Below, in pieces: positions 1-9,316 of a stretch of 64,000 nt of DNA. Numbering within the stretch: the first letter of the stretch is position 1; every line of letters starts with the position of its first letter. This DNA comes from Bacteroidaceae bacterium (lineage in GTDB: Bacteria > Bacteroidota > Bacteroidia > Bacteroidales > Bacteroidaceae). Both the position numbers and the translations under genes were made by a program. The notes beneath the pieces are model-generated. The model ran no database searches and was not told the DNA's origin. It saw only the letters and a list, made by a program, of their open reading frames with translations. Location of the stretch: NCBI GenBank assembly GCA_017453465.1, contig JAFTEV010000074.1, positions 1-64,000 on the forward strand, read 5' to 3'.

Positions 1-95
1 AAACCCCATGAGCCGATTCGAGGCTCTCTGAATCTGTGTAATCTGACAAGAATTACAAAAGAATCCGTGTAATCTGAGAAATCTGTGGTTCTTAT
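1..95. repeat. Partial copy of a dispersed ATCCGTGTAATCTG element
   Basis: The stretch ends with AATCCGTGTAATCTGAGAA followed by ATCTGTGGT, the same outer arm seen at 4525-4707, 4765-4947 and 17671-17880. The upstream part (a fragment with ATGAGCCGAT and AATCTGTGTAATCTG) looks like the interior of the same element, and the other arm would lie left of the window. It sits downstream of the barrel gene that ends at 165. The rest of 96-164 is AT-rich with ACTTTTAACTTTTAACTT words and no gene that I can see. Confidence 0.6.
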
Positions 96-164
96 TATGC
101 CCCATGAAAGTTGAATAAACCATTTCTGTTCTTCTACTTAACTTTTAACTTTTAACTTAAAGCT

Positions 165-3100
165 TTAATTTTCACTATTCTTTTTCTTTGGCTGTCGGTT
201 CAGCCTCCATGCGGCATGGAAGAGGACGTACTGCGGCAGTGTGTTCATCCAGGTCTCGGTGCGGCCCTGTGCATTGATGGTGCGGCTGACATTGTCGAGC
301 TGGCCGAGGATGTCGAAACCATCAATCATCAGCAGAAGTTTGCCGCTGAAGAATGGCCGGGCCAGACGTGCGTTCCACACCCACTGACGGGTGTTCATGG
401 CTGCATCGCTGTAGCCGTGGCGACTGTAGAGCGTGAGGTCGGTGTTGAGCTGGAGTTTCCAGGGCAGGTTGAGGGTGGCATTCAGTGTAGTCTTGTAGTC
501 GCTGGTGGAGAAGTTTCGGAAGTCTTCCCGCTCGCTACGGAGCCATTGCAGCATGGGGTTGCAGGAAAGTTTTACGGTGCCCAGTTCGCCCAGACGGTAG
601 GATAGTCCCAGCTCTGGCTGCCAGCGCGTGGTGCTGACCGTGCTGCGCTCCAGGCGGACTGTGCCTGTCAGGTCAACGCTGTGGATGTACTCCAGCCCTG
701 TGCCCAGCGTGAGGAACAGGCGTTTCGGCTTGTCAAGCGGGAACTGGGTGCCGTACATTCCATGTGCATTCCAGTTTCCGTTAATGCTGAAAGGCTGATA
801 GGTGTGTACACCCGTTGCGGGGTCGAAGAGGCAGCTCATGGCCAAGGCATTCTGGACGTATTCGTAGTACAGTTCAAGCCCCTGGAAGATTTGCTTCTGC
901 TGCTGATTGCGGCTTGCTCCCACCTGCAGCTTGTAGCGGTAAGTGTTGCTGAGGTCGTGGTTGCCAAGGTGCACATTCAGTGGGTCTGTGGCATCGCGAA
1001 TGTTGACGAAGTTTTCAAGCGGTGGTGCCGAGGCCGAAATGCGTGGCGCAATGAAAACGCGATACTCGCGACTTTTGCTGTTCCACTGGGCATAGCTCCA
1101 GTCGGTATCAATCAGGAAGGGACGGCGCACAACGGTCGTATCGACACTGCCGCGCTGATAGTGCAGCCGCTGGTTCAGCAGTCGCATGGGCAGCCGCATA
1201 CTGATGCTCCATGAGCCGCCTCGCGTCTTCGGAAACCACCACAGAATGGGGTTGGCAGCGTAGTAGTCCTCACGTAGGTGACTGTCGTAACTGCCCCCAC
1301 GGTCCATCGTCTGCTCATAAATGCTGACAGAAGGCAAAATGCCGATGCTGTCATGGCGGCCCAGGCGGTCGAGCAGGTAGAGCGACTGCTCGCGGCGTGT
1401 GTCGCGGTGCTCATAGCTGACGCTGGCATCGAGCGACATGCCCTGACGGATGGCCCAGTGATACATGGCTCTGGTCCAGATGTTCTGGTAGCGGTCAGGG
1501 TGGTTCTTGAAATACTGGTCGGCATAGAACGCCGAAGCGCGGGACACTTGCTGGCGGTTGAAGCGGTCGTCATCCTTGTCGTGACGGTTTGTGTTGGCCT
1601 CCAGCTCAATGTAGTCGTCGGAGCCCTCCAGCTTGACGGTGGCTTTGGCTGTAAAGGCGGCGCGGAGTTCATGGCCACGCAGAATGCCCTGCTGCTGGTT
1701 GGCGTTGATGAGCGAGTCTTCGCGTGTGAAGGCAGCAGACGTGAACTGCGAGCGGTTGTCGGTATGGGTATAGGAAAGGTTGGGCGCAAGCGTCAGCTGC
1801 ACTTTGCTGAAGTTGTAGCGGAACTGGTGCCAGGTGGCGAGACGGAAGGAGCGGTTGTCGGCCACCCTGCGGCTGCGCTCATGGGTGTCGCCGCCCGGCA
1901 GGAAGTTGGTGCGAGCCGTTGTCTGCTGGTCGTCCAATCGGGCATGGGTGAAGCGAGCATTGCCCTCCATGTGCCACTTGTGCCATCGGTCGTCCACATT
2001 GTAGTCCAGTCCGCCCTGCTGCTGAGTGGTGCGTCCCGTCTGGTCGCTCTGCTGCCAGCGGTCGTTCTCTCCGGGGCGCAGGTCATCGTTCAGGTTGTTG
2101 GCATTGGCATAGACGGAGAGGCGCGAGTGGTCGGTGAAGCGCAGGGCAAAGAGGCGTGCCAGGTAGCGTTCATCCGTTCCGCCGCCAGCCTCAATGTTCA
2201 GCAGCCAGCCGATGCTATACTCTTTTTTCAGGCGGACATCCATCACGTACTGCTTGTCGCCCTCCAGCTTCTGGCCGAGAAACTCGCTCTGTTCGCCGTA
2301 CTTGTCGTAAACTTCTATCTGCTTCACGGTGTAGCTGGGCAGGTTGTCCAGCATCACGCGGTTGTCGCCACGGAAAAACTCCTTGCCGTTCAGTAGCAGA
2401 CTCTGCACAAACTTGCCGTTATGGTAGATGCGCCCGTCGCTCTTCAGTTCCACACCGGGCAGCTGCCTGATGAGGGCATCAAGCATGGAGCCTTCAGCCA
2501 GTTGGAAGGCATCGGCATTATAGACAATGGTGTCGCCGCGATGGTAGAACTTCACCTTCGAGGCTGTGACGGTGACTTCCTTCAGCATCCTTCCCACTTC
2601 GAGCAGATAGAGCGGCGGCAGCTGGCGCATAAATTCGCGGCGGTGCACATTGTTGATGGCATACTCCAGATAGCCCGTCTCGTAGCCCGGAAAGCGAGCC
2701 TTGAAGATGTAGCTCTCCTGCATCTGCGGCACGCGGAAACTGTAGTCTGCCCAGTAGCCGCTCTTGTCGTCCTGCTGCCAATAGTTCTTGGCAAGGCAGG
2801 AGTCCAGTACCGTGCTGTCACGCGACAGCAGATAGACCATCGCGCCGGGCAGTTCGTTGTGGGTGCGACTGCTATAGACCTTGCCGTAGAGCAGCATCGT
2901 GCGCACGGAATCCTTCGCCTTCTGCTGGATAAAGATGTCCTGCCCGCGCTGTTTCACCTTGACGGTCAGTCCCTTGCAGAGCATCTTCACGGCGGCGGGC
3001 ACGGTCTGCCCTTTCACGTTGGCTGTGACGCTGATTTGCTCCAGGTCGTTGTGGATGAACGTCAGCTTGTAGTCCGACTGCATGGCCGACAGGGTTTCGA

Positions 3101-3230
3101 GGGCAGCGGCCAGCGTCATGCCACGAAAATCATGGCTGACAGTCTGCCCCCGTAACGAAGCTGGAAGGCAGAGCAGGAGGGTGAGGAGGCAGCTGAACAT
3201 GGTGTGCAGGCTGCAATGCTGTGTATTCAT
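165..3230 (-). CDS. STN-domain outer-membrane beta-barrel protein (TonB-receptor-like)
   Basis: A 1021-residue outer-membrane protein. In order: a Sec signal peptide (about 1-29), a secretin/TonB short N-terminal (STN) domain (about 30-105), a carboxypeptidase-regulatory-like sandwich (about 110-215), a plug-like segment containing LKEVTVTASKV, GDTIVYNADAF and LLLNGKEFFRG, then a barrel rich in alternating aromatic strands. STN-bearing receptors pass a signal to an inner-membrane anti-sigma protein, and the two genes upstream encode exactly such partners. The start overlaps the stop of the anti-sigma gene by 4 bp, so the three genes form a tight operon. The ligand is unknown. The C-terminus ends in a basic tail (KKKNSEN) rather than a terminal aromatic residue, which is mildly unusual for a barrel. 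The plug and early barrel closely resemble those of the gene at 4990-7607. Confidence 0.85.
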   Translation of the reverse strand: MNTQHCSLHTMFSCLLTLLLCLPASLRGQTVSHDFRGMTLAAALETLSAMQSDYKLTFIHNDLEQISVTANVKGQTVPAAVKMLCKGLTVKVKQRGQDIFIQQKAKDSVRTMLLYGKVYSSRTHNELPGAMVYLLSRDSTVLDSCLAKNYWQQDDKSGYWADYSFRVPQMQESYIFKARFPGYETGYLEYAINNVHRREFMRQLPPLYLLEVGRMLKEVTVTASKVKFYHRGDTIVYNADAFQLAEGSMLDALIRQLPGVELKSDGRIYHNGKFVQSLLLNGKEFFRGDNRVMLDNLPSYTVKQIEVYDKYGEQSEFLGQKLEGDKQYVMDVRLKKEYSIGWLLNIEAGGGTDERYLARLFALRFTDHSRLSVYANANNLNDDLRPGENDRWQQSDQTGRTTQQQGGLDYNVDDRWHKWHMEGNARFTHARLDDQQTTARTNFLPGGDTHERSRRVADNRSFRLATWHQFRYNFSKVQLTLAPNLSYTHTDNRSQFTSAAFTREDSLINANQQQGILRGHELRAAFTAKATVKLEGSDDYIELEANTNRHDKDDDRFNRQQVSRASAFYADQYFKNHPDRYQNIWTRAMYHWAIRQGMSLDASVSYEHRDTRREQSLYLLDRLGRHDSIGILPSVSIYEQTMDRGGSYDSHLREDYYAANPILWWFPKTRGGSWSISMRLPMRLLNQRLHYQRGSVDTTVVRRPFLIDTDWSYAQWNSKSREYRVFIAPRISASAPPLENFVNIRDATDPLNVHLGNHDLSNTYRYKLQVGASRNQQQKQIFQGLELYYEYVQNALAMSCLFDPATGVHTYQPFSINGNWNAHGMYGTQFPLDKPKRLFLTLGTGLEYIHSVDLTGTVRLERSTVSTTRWQPELGLSYRLGELGTVKLSCNPMLQWLRSEREDFRNFSTSDYKTTLNATLNLPWKLQLNTDLTLYSRHGYSDAAMNTRQWVWNARLARPFFSGKLLLMIDGFDILGQLDNVSRTINAQGRTETWMNTLPQYVLFHAAWRLNRQPKKKNSEN

Positions 3231-3781
3231 TCTTCACCCTCCCCGTTTATCTGTTCCACAATGATGGTGTCGCGGCGGTCGGTCAGCCGCAACACGTCGA
3301 ACTCGTTCACGTCGGCAATGAAGGTGGCCAAGGGCTGTGCGCCGTCCCATGCTATGGTGAAGCGCAACTGCCGAGGCTCTTCCGACAGAAACAGCACCTT
3401 GCGCCCGTAGTGAGCCGCCACAATCGCAAGGATGCTGTCAAGGCGTGTGTTGGCAAATTGTCTGGACGAAGGACTGACCGCCTGGGCTGTCTGAGTGGGC
3501 TGCACATCCGTTGCCACTGCCCCACCCCTCGATTCCTTCACCACCCGGAACGTGGCCCAGGCCAGTCCGCCCATCAGTGCAAAACCGATGAAGGCGGCTG
3601 CCACTTTCCGCCAAACCGACTGGCTGACGGGTGCGGTCCCGCTGAGGATGCGCTGCTGCAGGCGTGCGGCAAAGTCAGCCGACAATTGCGGTTCCCGGTC
3701 ACAGCTTCGGCGCACAGCCTCACGCAGGTTCACGTCCTGCCGGAACTGCTGTTCTGTCTCGTTAATCATGTTCGTTTTCAT
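3227..3781 (-). CDS. Anti-sigma-like single-TM protein with STN/DUF4974-like C-terminus
   Basis: 184 residues: a cytoplasmic N-terminus with a PQLSADFAARLQQR motif (about 31-45), one membrane span (about 59-80), a short linker and a periplasmic C-terminal module (about 110-180) resembling DUF4974. This looks like a FecR-type anti-sigma protein without the central FecR domain. It overlaps the sigma gene upstream and the barrel gene downstream by 4 bp each (ATGA junctions), implying translational coupling. The inferred role is to hold the adjacent ECF sigma factor and receive the signal from the STN domain of the barrel. The N-terminal motif is shared with the protein at 8693-9217, so the two are likely paralogues. 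Confidence 0.7.
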   Translation of the reverse strand: MKTNMINETEQQFRQDVNLREAVRRSCDREPQLSADFAARLQQRILSGTAPVSQSVWRKVAAAFIGFALMGGLAWATFRVVKESRGGAVATDVQPTQTAQAVSPSSRQFANTRLDSILAIVAAHYGRKVLFLSEEPRQLRFTIAWDGAQPLATFIADVNEFDVLRLTDRRDTIIVEQINGEGEE

Positions 3782-4353
3782 ATCTTCTGCTGTTTTTGGA
3801 TGATGTGATACAGTTTCTGACGAATGCGATGGAGGCGTACAGCCAGCGTGCCCGGTGTGGCCGACAGGATGTAGGATATGTCGCCCAGACTCAGGTCGTC
3901 GTAGTAGAACAGCACGACAAGCGTCTGCTCCTCCTCCGAAAGTTGCTTCAGGGCGTTCTTCAGCAGTTCTGTCCGTTCCTGACTGCTCTCCTGAAAAAGG
4001 ACTTGCAACTCGGCCTCGTCTGCCGCCGAGAGTTCTCCGTCGTAAGAGACTACCTGCAAGGTGGGTTTGCGCCTGTGGTTCAGCGCCATGCTGTAAGCCT
4101 TCTGCCTAATCCACACCCCGAAAGGTGCACGCTCTGGGTCGTACTTCTCCAGCCCGCTCAGTGCGCTGAGCAAGATGTCCTGCACCAGTTCCTCGGCATC
4201 GAGCGCATTATCCACGATGCGCCGCACCAGTCGGAACACGTGCCCGCCCATCTGCTCCACAAAGGCTTCACAAGCCGCCCGGTCGCCCGCCGCAGCTTTC
4301 CTGGCTGTCGCCAATATCTTTTCGTTCTCGTTCATATCGGTGTCTTTACTCAT
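3778..4353 (-). CDS. ECF RNA polymerase sigma factor (cassette 1)
   Basis: About 191 residues with sigma region 2 (NALDAEELVQDILLSALSGL, the core-binding and -10 recognition helix area) and region 4 (LSEEEQTLVVLFYYDDLSL then TPGTLAVRLHRIRQKL, a helix-turn-helix). The ATG at 4353 (MSKDTDMNE) is preferred because residues encoded further upstream are not sigma-like; the ATG at 4335 is an alternative. It is the first gene of the sigma/anti-sigma/barrel operon and probably directs its own operon, as is usual for this class. No clear TAnnTTTG promoter lies upstream, which would fit autoregulation from an ECF promoter. Confidence 0.85.
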   Translation of the reverse strand: MSKDTDMNENEKILATARKAAAGDRAACEAFVEQMGGHVFRLVRRIVDNALDAEELVQDILLSALSGLEKYDPERAPFGVWIRQKAYSMALNHRRKPTLQVVSYDGELSAADEAELQVLFQESSQERTELLKNALKQLSEEEQTLVVLFYYDDLSLGDISYILSATPGTLAVRLHRIRQKLYHIIQKQQKI

Positions 4354-4431
4354 ATATACACAGTTTTTCCATGAGATATTACACAGCGAGGCGTTTTTTT
4401 TCGTGGAAAGAAAGAAAAAGCCGAAACCAGC

Positions 4432-4472
4432 CAAAAAAATCCCCTGCTCGATCATCACTGACAGCGCAGGGG
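4432..4472 (-). terminator. Rho-independent terminator between the two sigma cassettes
   Basis: Read on the minus strand, a CCCCTGC / GCAGGGG stem with an 18-nt loop is followed by A and a run of seven T. It lies downstream of the barrel gene at 4990-7607 and upstream of the sigma gene at 3778-4353, so it separates the cassettes. It could also act as an attenuator for the second sigma gene. Confidence 0.6.
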
Positions 4473-4500
4473 GGTGTGCACACATTGCTTAACTAATCGT

Positions 4501-4980
4501 TTCATGTTTCGCTACTTTATTTTTACCACAGATTCCTCAGATTACACGGATTTTTATTGGGCAATTCCCGTCAGATTACACAGATTAAAGGAGTCTCAGT
4601 ATCGGCTCATGGAGGTCTGTCGGAGGGGGCTTCCGAATGGAGGGAAACAATCTGTGAAATTCGTCAAAATTATCATAATAATCCGTGTAATCTGCGTAAT
4701 CTGTGGTCTATATCATATCCAGAGAATGTTGAGTAATCATTTCATGTTTCGCTACTTTATTTTTACCACAGATTCCTCAGATTACACGGATTTTTATTAG
4801 GCAATTCCCGTCAGATTACACAGATTAAAAGAGTCTCAGTATCGGCTCATGGAGGTCTGTCGGAGGGGGCTTCCGAATGGAGGAAAACAATCTGTGAAAT
4901 TCGTCAAAATTATCATAATAATCCGTGTAATCTGCGTAATCTGTGGTCTATATCATATCCAGAGAATGTTGAGTAATCTT
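4501..4980. repeat. Exact-length 240-bp tandem duplication containing the ATCCGTGTAATCTG element
   Basis: Two adjacent 240-bp units (4501-4740 and 4741-4980) begin TTCATGTTTCGCTACTTT and differ at only a few positions, such as the base after TTTTTATT, the base in ATTAAAGGAG, and AGGGAAAC versus AGGAAAAC. Each carries a 183-bp element (4525-4707, 4765-4947) with inverted ends ACCACAGATT and AATCTGTGGT, and an inner CAGATTACACGGATTTTT matched by AATCCGTGTAATCTG. The whole 4354-4989 gap between genes consists of this duplication plus the terminator at 4432-4472. No gene is apparent. Confidence 0.9.
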
Positions 4981-4989
4981 CAATTCTGT

Positions 4990-7607
4990 TTAGGGGCTTT
5001 TGCCCAGCTGCCACTGGAGGCTCAAGAGGACGTAACGCTGAAGTGTGAGGGTCCAGTAGCTGATGGTGCCCGTGTCGGTGTGTGAGTGGTGGAGGTCGGA
5101 GAGCTGGGACAAGAGGTCGAAGGCAGTGAGGCGTGCCACCAGGCGGCCACGGAAGAAGGAGCGCGTGAGCTGGGCATTCCACACCAGACAATCGCGGTTC
5201 ATCTGCTGGTCGTCATAGCCGCGAGTGGTGTAGAGGTTCAGGTCGGTGCCCAGCTGGATGCGTAGCGGCAGCGTCCAGTGCAGTGTCAGGCCGTAGCTGA
5301 GGTTGTAGATGTTGCGCAGGCGAAAGGTGGGCAGGTCGCTGTCGCTGTGGTTATAGACGAGGGAGAGCGAGGGGCACACGTCGAAACGGTCGTTGAGCCG
5401 ATAGCGCAGGGAGAACTGCTCGGTGAGGGCGAAGGTGCTGACAGCGTGCTTCTGGGTCTGTAGCAGTCCCGCAACGGTGTGTTCCGCCGTGGCTGCATAT
5501 TGGGGCGCATGGCGGTAGGACAGGGTGAGGCTCTGCTCCACACGCCAATGGCGCAGGGTGTCGAGTGTGCGCTGGAAGGTCGTGGAAAGCTCTGTTTTCC
5601 AGTGCCCGCTGATGTTTTGCTGCTGGGTGGTATAGCTGCCCGTCGTGGGGTTATAGACCGTGGCCTGGGTGATGGCGTTGTGGGTGGCCTGTCCGCCCAG
5701 GCCGAGACTCAGCACCTGTTCGTGGTGGGGGCGGCTGTGCTGAAACTGCGCCTTCCAGTGGTAGGTGTAGGCCGACTTCAGGTGTGGGTTGCCAATGGTG
5801 ACGGCAAGGGGATTCACCGCATCGCGATAGCCTACCTTGCCCACGATGTCTGGGGTCTGCACCGCACGCGAGGCGTTCAGCAGCCAGTAGGTGTGCCGCT
5901 CGTGGTCCTGGCAAATAAAGGTCATATCGGGCGTGAAGGTAAACACACGCTGGCGCACACAAGTATCGACTGGCGCACGCAGGTAACTCTCGCGCTCGTT
6001 GTGCCAGTTCATGGGCAGATGCACATTGAACCAGAGGTACCGCCGTGCATCTTGCTTGTGGAAGTAGAACCGAGGTCCCAGGCAGTGCTTGTCGTTGTAG
6101 TAGTGGGTGAAGATGGAGTTGACGGCAGAGAGCACTCCTGCCCCACCCCCTCCCTCCTGGGCTGCGAGGGGGTCGAGGGTCCAGTAGGGCTTGTCGGACT
6201 TCTCGTCCGTCCGTCTGAAATTGTAGTATGCCAGGGCGTGCCAGCCCTTGGGCAGATTGACGATGTATTCGGCGTGAACCTCCAGTTGCAGGTTGCGGTT
6301 GTCCTCCGGGTTGAGCACCAGACGGTGGTCGTTGGGCTGCTGCTGGCGGTAGTAGTCGTAGTGCTGCTGCCGCTGGTCGGTGTGGCAGAAGGTACAGAAC
6401 TTCGCCTCGGCGTAGGCAAAGAAGTCGTGACCCCAGCCGAGGTGCTTGCTGAGGTGGACGCGCTGGTCGAGCTGCAGGTAGCGGTAGCGTTCCCGCCGGT
6501 CTTCCCACAGGCTGTTGAGGGCCAGCCGGCGCAGGGGCGAATGGGCGGAACCCCGCAGCAGCGTGTCGAGCAAAGCCACGGTGCTGCCCAGCGAGTCGGG
6601 GTCGGCATCGAAGGTGGCACTCTGGCTGACGGTGTGCAGGTCGTCCCTGGGAATCCAGCGCACTTGTGAGTGGAACTCCACGCGCAGGGGCGTTGCAGCG
6701 TGAAGCGGTTGTCAAGCCAGAGGTTGTAGCCCGTGGCCACCTGCTGATAGCTGTTGCGGCTGAAGGAGCGTGCACTGGGCAGGTAGTCGGAAGTGGCCGT
6801 GCGGGTCTCGTAGGTCTGGTCGCGCCACGTCAGCAGCAGTTGGCCGTTCTCCTGCCAACGCTTCTGGCTGTCGTCCACATTGAGGTCGAGGCCCAGCTGC
6901 TTGCGCAACATTACGCCACGCGGATTGTTGTCGGGGGTCCACTCGCCCTTTTCCCCAGGCTGGCGCGTCTCGTTCACGTTGTTCATGTTGCCGAAGAGCG
7001 TCAGCCGCGAGTGGTCAGTGTGGCGCAGGGCGAAAGCCCTGGCCAGCCAGCGGCCACTGGTGCCCAGGCCCAGTTCGGCATTGGCGATGTAGCCCTGGCG
7101 GTAGGTTCGCTTCAGGCGCACGTCCATCACGTAGTCCTTCCGCTCATGGTCGTGGCCCAGCGACTGGCTCAGTTCCGTGGTCTTGTCGTAGAAGCGCACG
7201 TCCTGCACGGAGTAGTGCGGCAGGTTGTCGAGCATCATGCGGTTGTTGCCACGGAAGAAGTCCTTGCCGTTCAGCAAGAGGTAGTCCACGTGCCGACCGT
7301 TCACCGTGATTTCGCCATTGGCCTTCAGCTCCACGTCTGGCAACTGACGGATGAGGGCATCCAACATGCTCCCCTCGGCCACGTTGAAGGCTGCTGCGTC
7401 ATAGACGATGGTATCGCCCCGCCAGACCATCTGAACCCTGGAGGCGCGGACGGTGACCTCCTGCAGCGACCCGCCCTCTTGGGCAGAGGCGGAGGGAGTG
7501 GCTGTGGGGACGGTGCGGGTGGTGTCCTGCTGTGCCCGCAAGGGCATGACGAGGGCTTGCAGCACCAGTGTGAGTGCTGCGAGAAAGGTTTGCTTTCTGA
7601 GTAGCAT
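4990..7607 (-). pseudogene. Outer-membrane beta-barrel protein, frameshifted (cassette 2)
   Basis: The first part (from 7607) has a signal peptide ending near MPLRAQ and then directly the plug-like segment (GGSLQEVTVRASRV, GDTIVYDAAAFNVAEGSM, LLLNGKDFFRG). It lacks both the STN and the regulatory-like domain found in its paralogue at 165-3230. The reading frame breaks at a run of four G on the plus strand (6687-6690). Past that point the barrel continues in another frame (LRVEFHSQVRWIPRDDL onward) to the stop at 4990. One extra C on the coding strand would restore a protein of about 870 residues. The C-terminal half keeps normal barrel composition without stops, so the event is recent, a phase-variable tract, or a sequence error. 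It is the last gene of the cassette at 4990-9871. Confidence 0.75.
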
Positions 7608-7642
7608 AGCAGTGTTGTTGGGGTGAGAAAGGTGTGCCAGGG

Positions 7643-7750
7643 AAGTGGCAGAACTGTGGTGCTGCGGTGGCAGAACTGTCTGGCTCCGTCAGGAGAGTTC
7701 TCCCGTCGCGGCGGGAATGCAGTGCGGCGGAGGTGGCACTTCGGTGGCGT
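7643..7750. repeat. GC-rich word repeat (family GGCAATGCAGTG), locus 1
   Basis: It contains repeated words GGTGGCAGAACTGT, GGAGAGTTCTCCC, GGGAATGCAGTGC and GGAGGTGGCACTTC. Closely related strings occur at 19509-19650, 33215-33373, 44612-44800 and 57286-57500. It covers the gap between two genes and extends into the 3' end of the gene at 7689-8681. Confidence 0.6.
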
Positions 7751-8681
7751 TCCACTTGATGAGGCTTTCGCGATAGACGGGGTCGCTCTCGGCCCAGGCT
7801 CTGGGCAGCAGCCCCTCGCCACCGGGACGGCTTTCGGTGCGGACGAGGTAGAGGTCGGTGCCCTTCAGGGCTATGCCGAAACAGGCCTCCGCGCCGTTCT
7901 GCAGCTTGCAGCAGAGGGCTATCTGTTCATACTCGCCATAGACGGTGCAGTAGAGGTCCTTGATGTCGTCCTTCAGGGCATGGCTCTTCAGGAGCTGGGA
8001 GAGGCGGCGGAAGTCGTCGGCCTTGCAGTCGGGAACGACGTAGCGTGTGCCCTTGGCGTAGTATTTGTTGGTGTTCACGCCGCAGACGGCGTAGGCGCGG
8101 TACTTGTCGCCACGGTACTCCACGGCCTCCTGGCGCACGCCCTTGCGCTTGGTGTAGGTCTGGAAGGCGCGCTCCAGTTCGTCGGCCACGTCCTGGTGCT
8201 GGGTGGGCGTGGGGCCCACGTAGTCTTTGTAGCTGGCGAGGTATAGGAAGCTGACCTTCTCGTCGTCGTACTGGAACGAAAGGTAATCGCGCTGGCGGAG
8301 CAGGTCGCCATGCATCTCCATCGTCAGGATGTGGATGTTGCGCTCCGGCTGGTCGTCTGTCATGCGGCGCACATGGGGCAGGCGGAAGATTTCGGCCTCA
8401 ATCTGCTGGAGCCTCGGCATCACCCGGTCGCGCTCGCTACGGCTGCGGAAGGCGTGCTGAATCTTGTAGTCGGCCTTGTAGGAATGTTCGTTGACGAGGT
8501 AGCTCATGGGGAAGAGCTGGCATAGCTCGTTGTAGATGGCCAGGGCCTTTGGGTTGGCCTTGAAGAAACGGGTCTCTACGTCCTTGGGGACAGTGCCGTT
8601 GCCCGTGGACTTCTGCGCACAGGCGGCTGTGGCAGACAGGAGCATGAGGGCCAGGAGAATGGGTTTCATGGATATGTTCAT
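7689..8681 (-). CDS. Secreted protein of unknown function (330 aa)
   Basis: I do not recognise a family. A signal peptide is clear (MKPILLALMLLSATAACAQ), with Cys at the cleavage zone but AQ following, so either soluble periplasmic or lipidated. The body is charged and soluble with no further membrane span. It lies 11 nt after the anti-sigma-like gene and before the barrel gene, so it is probably part of the same operon and may act with the barrel at the cell surface. The last 15 or so residues (PPPPHCIPAATGELS) are encoded inside the GC-rich repeat, which suggests that the original stop was lost and the C-terminus was extended by repeat sequence. The ATG at 8669 is an equally possible start. 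Confidence 0.65.
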   Translation of the reverse strand: MNISMKPILLALMLLSATAACAQKSTGNGTVPKDVETRFFKANPKALAIYNELCQLFPMSYLVNEHSYKADYKIQHAFRSRSERDRVMPRLQQIEAEIFRLPHVRRMTDDQPERNIHILTMEMHGDLLRQRDYLSFQYDDEKVSFLYLASYKDYVGPTPTQHQDVADELERAFQTYTKRKGVRQEAVEYRGDKYRAYAVCGVNTNKYYAKGTRYVVPDCKADDFRRLSQLLKSHALKDDIKDLYCTVYGEYEQIALCCKLQNGAEACFGIALKGTDLYLVRTESRPGGEGLLPRAWAESDPVYRESLIKWNATEVPPPPHCIPAATGELS

Positions 8682-8692
8682 TGGGTTGATTG

Positions 8693-9217
8693 TTAGCTCA
8701 GAAGGGTGTCGCCGCGCTCGGTCATGAAGTCCCGCATCGTGCGCTCCATGTCTTCCAGCTGCAGGAAAGACTCGTCGAGGCGGAGGGCAGTAGGGCTTGC
8801 GTCGGGCGGCAATTGTATGTAGATGGTTTCGAGCCTCACCAGCGTTTGACTGCGGGTGATGGGGCGGTCGATGAAGATGGTGTCGTGCAGGGTCTGGAAG
8901 ATGGTGGAGGCCGGTCGCTCGCCTGGACGGATGGACTGCGGCACAGGGTGGCTATTCGCCTGCGACTTGTCCCTCAGCTCCACGAGGGTGTGGTCTGCAA
9001 TGGACATGCCAAGGAGGAAGGCCACGGCGAGGACTGCGGCCACGGCGAGCCAACGCCCCCAGCCGCGCTGCACAAGGGCCAGCCGGGGCTTCCGCTCCGC
9101 CTCCACGCGCTGCACCAGCCGCTCGGTGAAGTCGGCAGAAAGCTGCGGCAGCCCGTCTTCCCTGCGGCGAAGGGCCTCGCGCAGAAGGTCGTCAAAGTTG
9201 TGAGGGTGAGTTTCCAT
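8693..9217 (-). CDS. Anti-sigma-like single-TM protein (cassette 2)
   Basis: About 174 residues from the ATG at 9217; a TTG at 9226 is possible but less likely. It has a cytoplasmic part with PQLSADFTERLVQR (about 24-37), one membrane span (about 55-75) and a periplasmic tail with no recognisable STN-like module. The motif matches the anti-sigma-like protein at 3227-3781, so I infer the same role, holding the ECF sigma factor encoded just upstream. The lost periplasmic module parallels the missing STN domain of the barrel in this cassette. Confidence 0.6.
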   Translation of the reverse strand: METHPHNFDDLLREALRRREDGLPQLSADFTERLVQRVEAERKPRLALVQRGWGRWLAVAAVLAVAFLLGMSIADHTLVELRDKSQANSHPVPQSIRPGERPASTIFQTLHDTIFIDRPITRSQTLVRLETIYIQLPPDASPTALRLDESFLQLEDMERTMRDFMTERGDTLLS

Positions 9218-9316
9218 ATTCGTCAATGTGTTTTTTCAGATTCAAAATAGTTTGGCATTTCAATTTTTAACTTCTCATTTTTTTTCCTTCTCACTGGCTG
9301 CATTGCATTTTGACTT

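Noticed and set aside
4501..4980. Two small genes in the 240-bp duplication
   Set aside because: Open frames arise in both copies only because the unit length is a multiple of three; the sequence is a hairpin element.
6680..6700. Programmed -1 frameshift in the barrel gene
   Set aside because: The local sequence is not a classical X XXY YYZ slippery site and no downstream pseudoknot is apparent; a lost base in a G-run is simpler.
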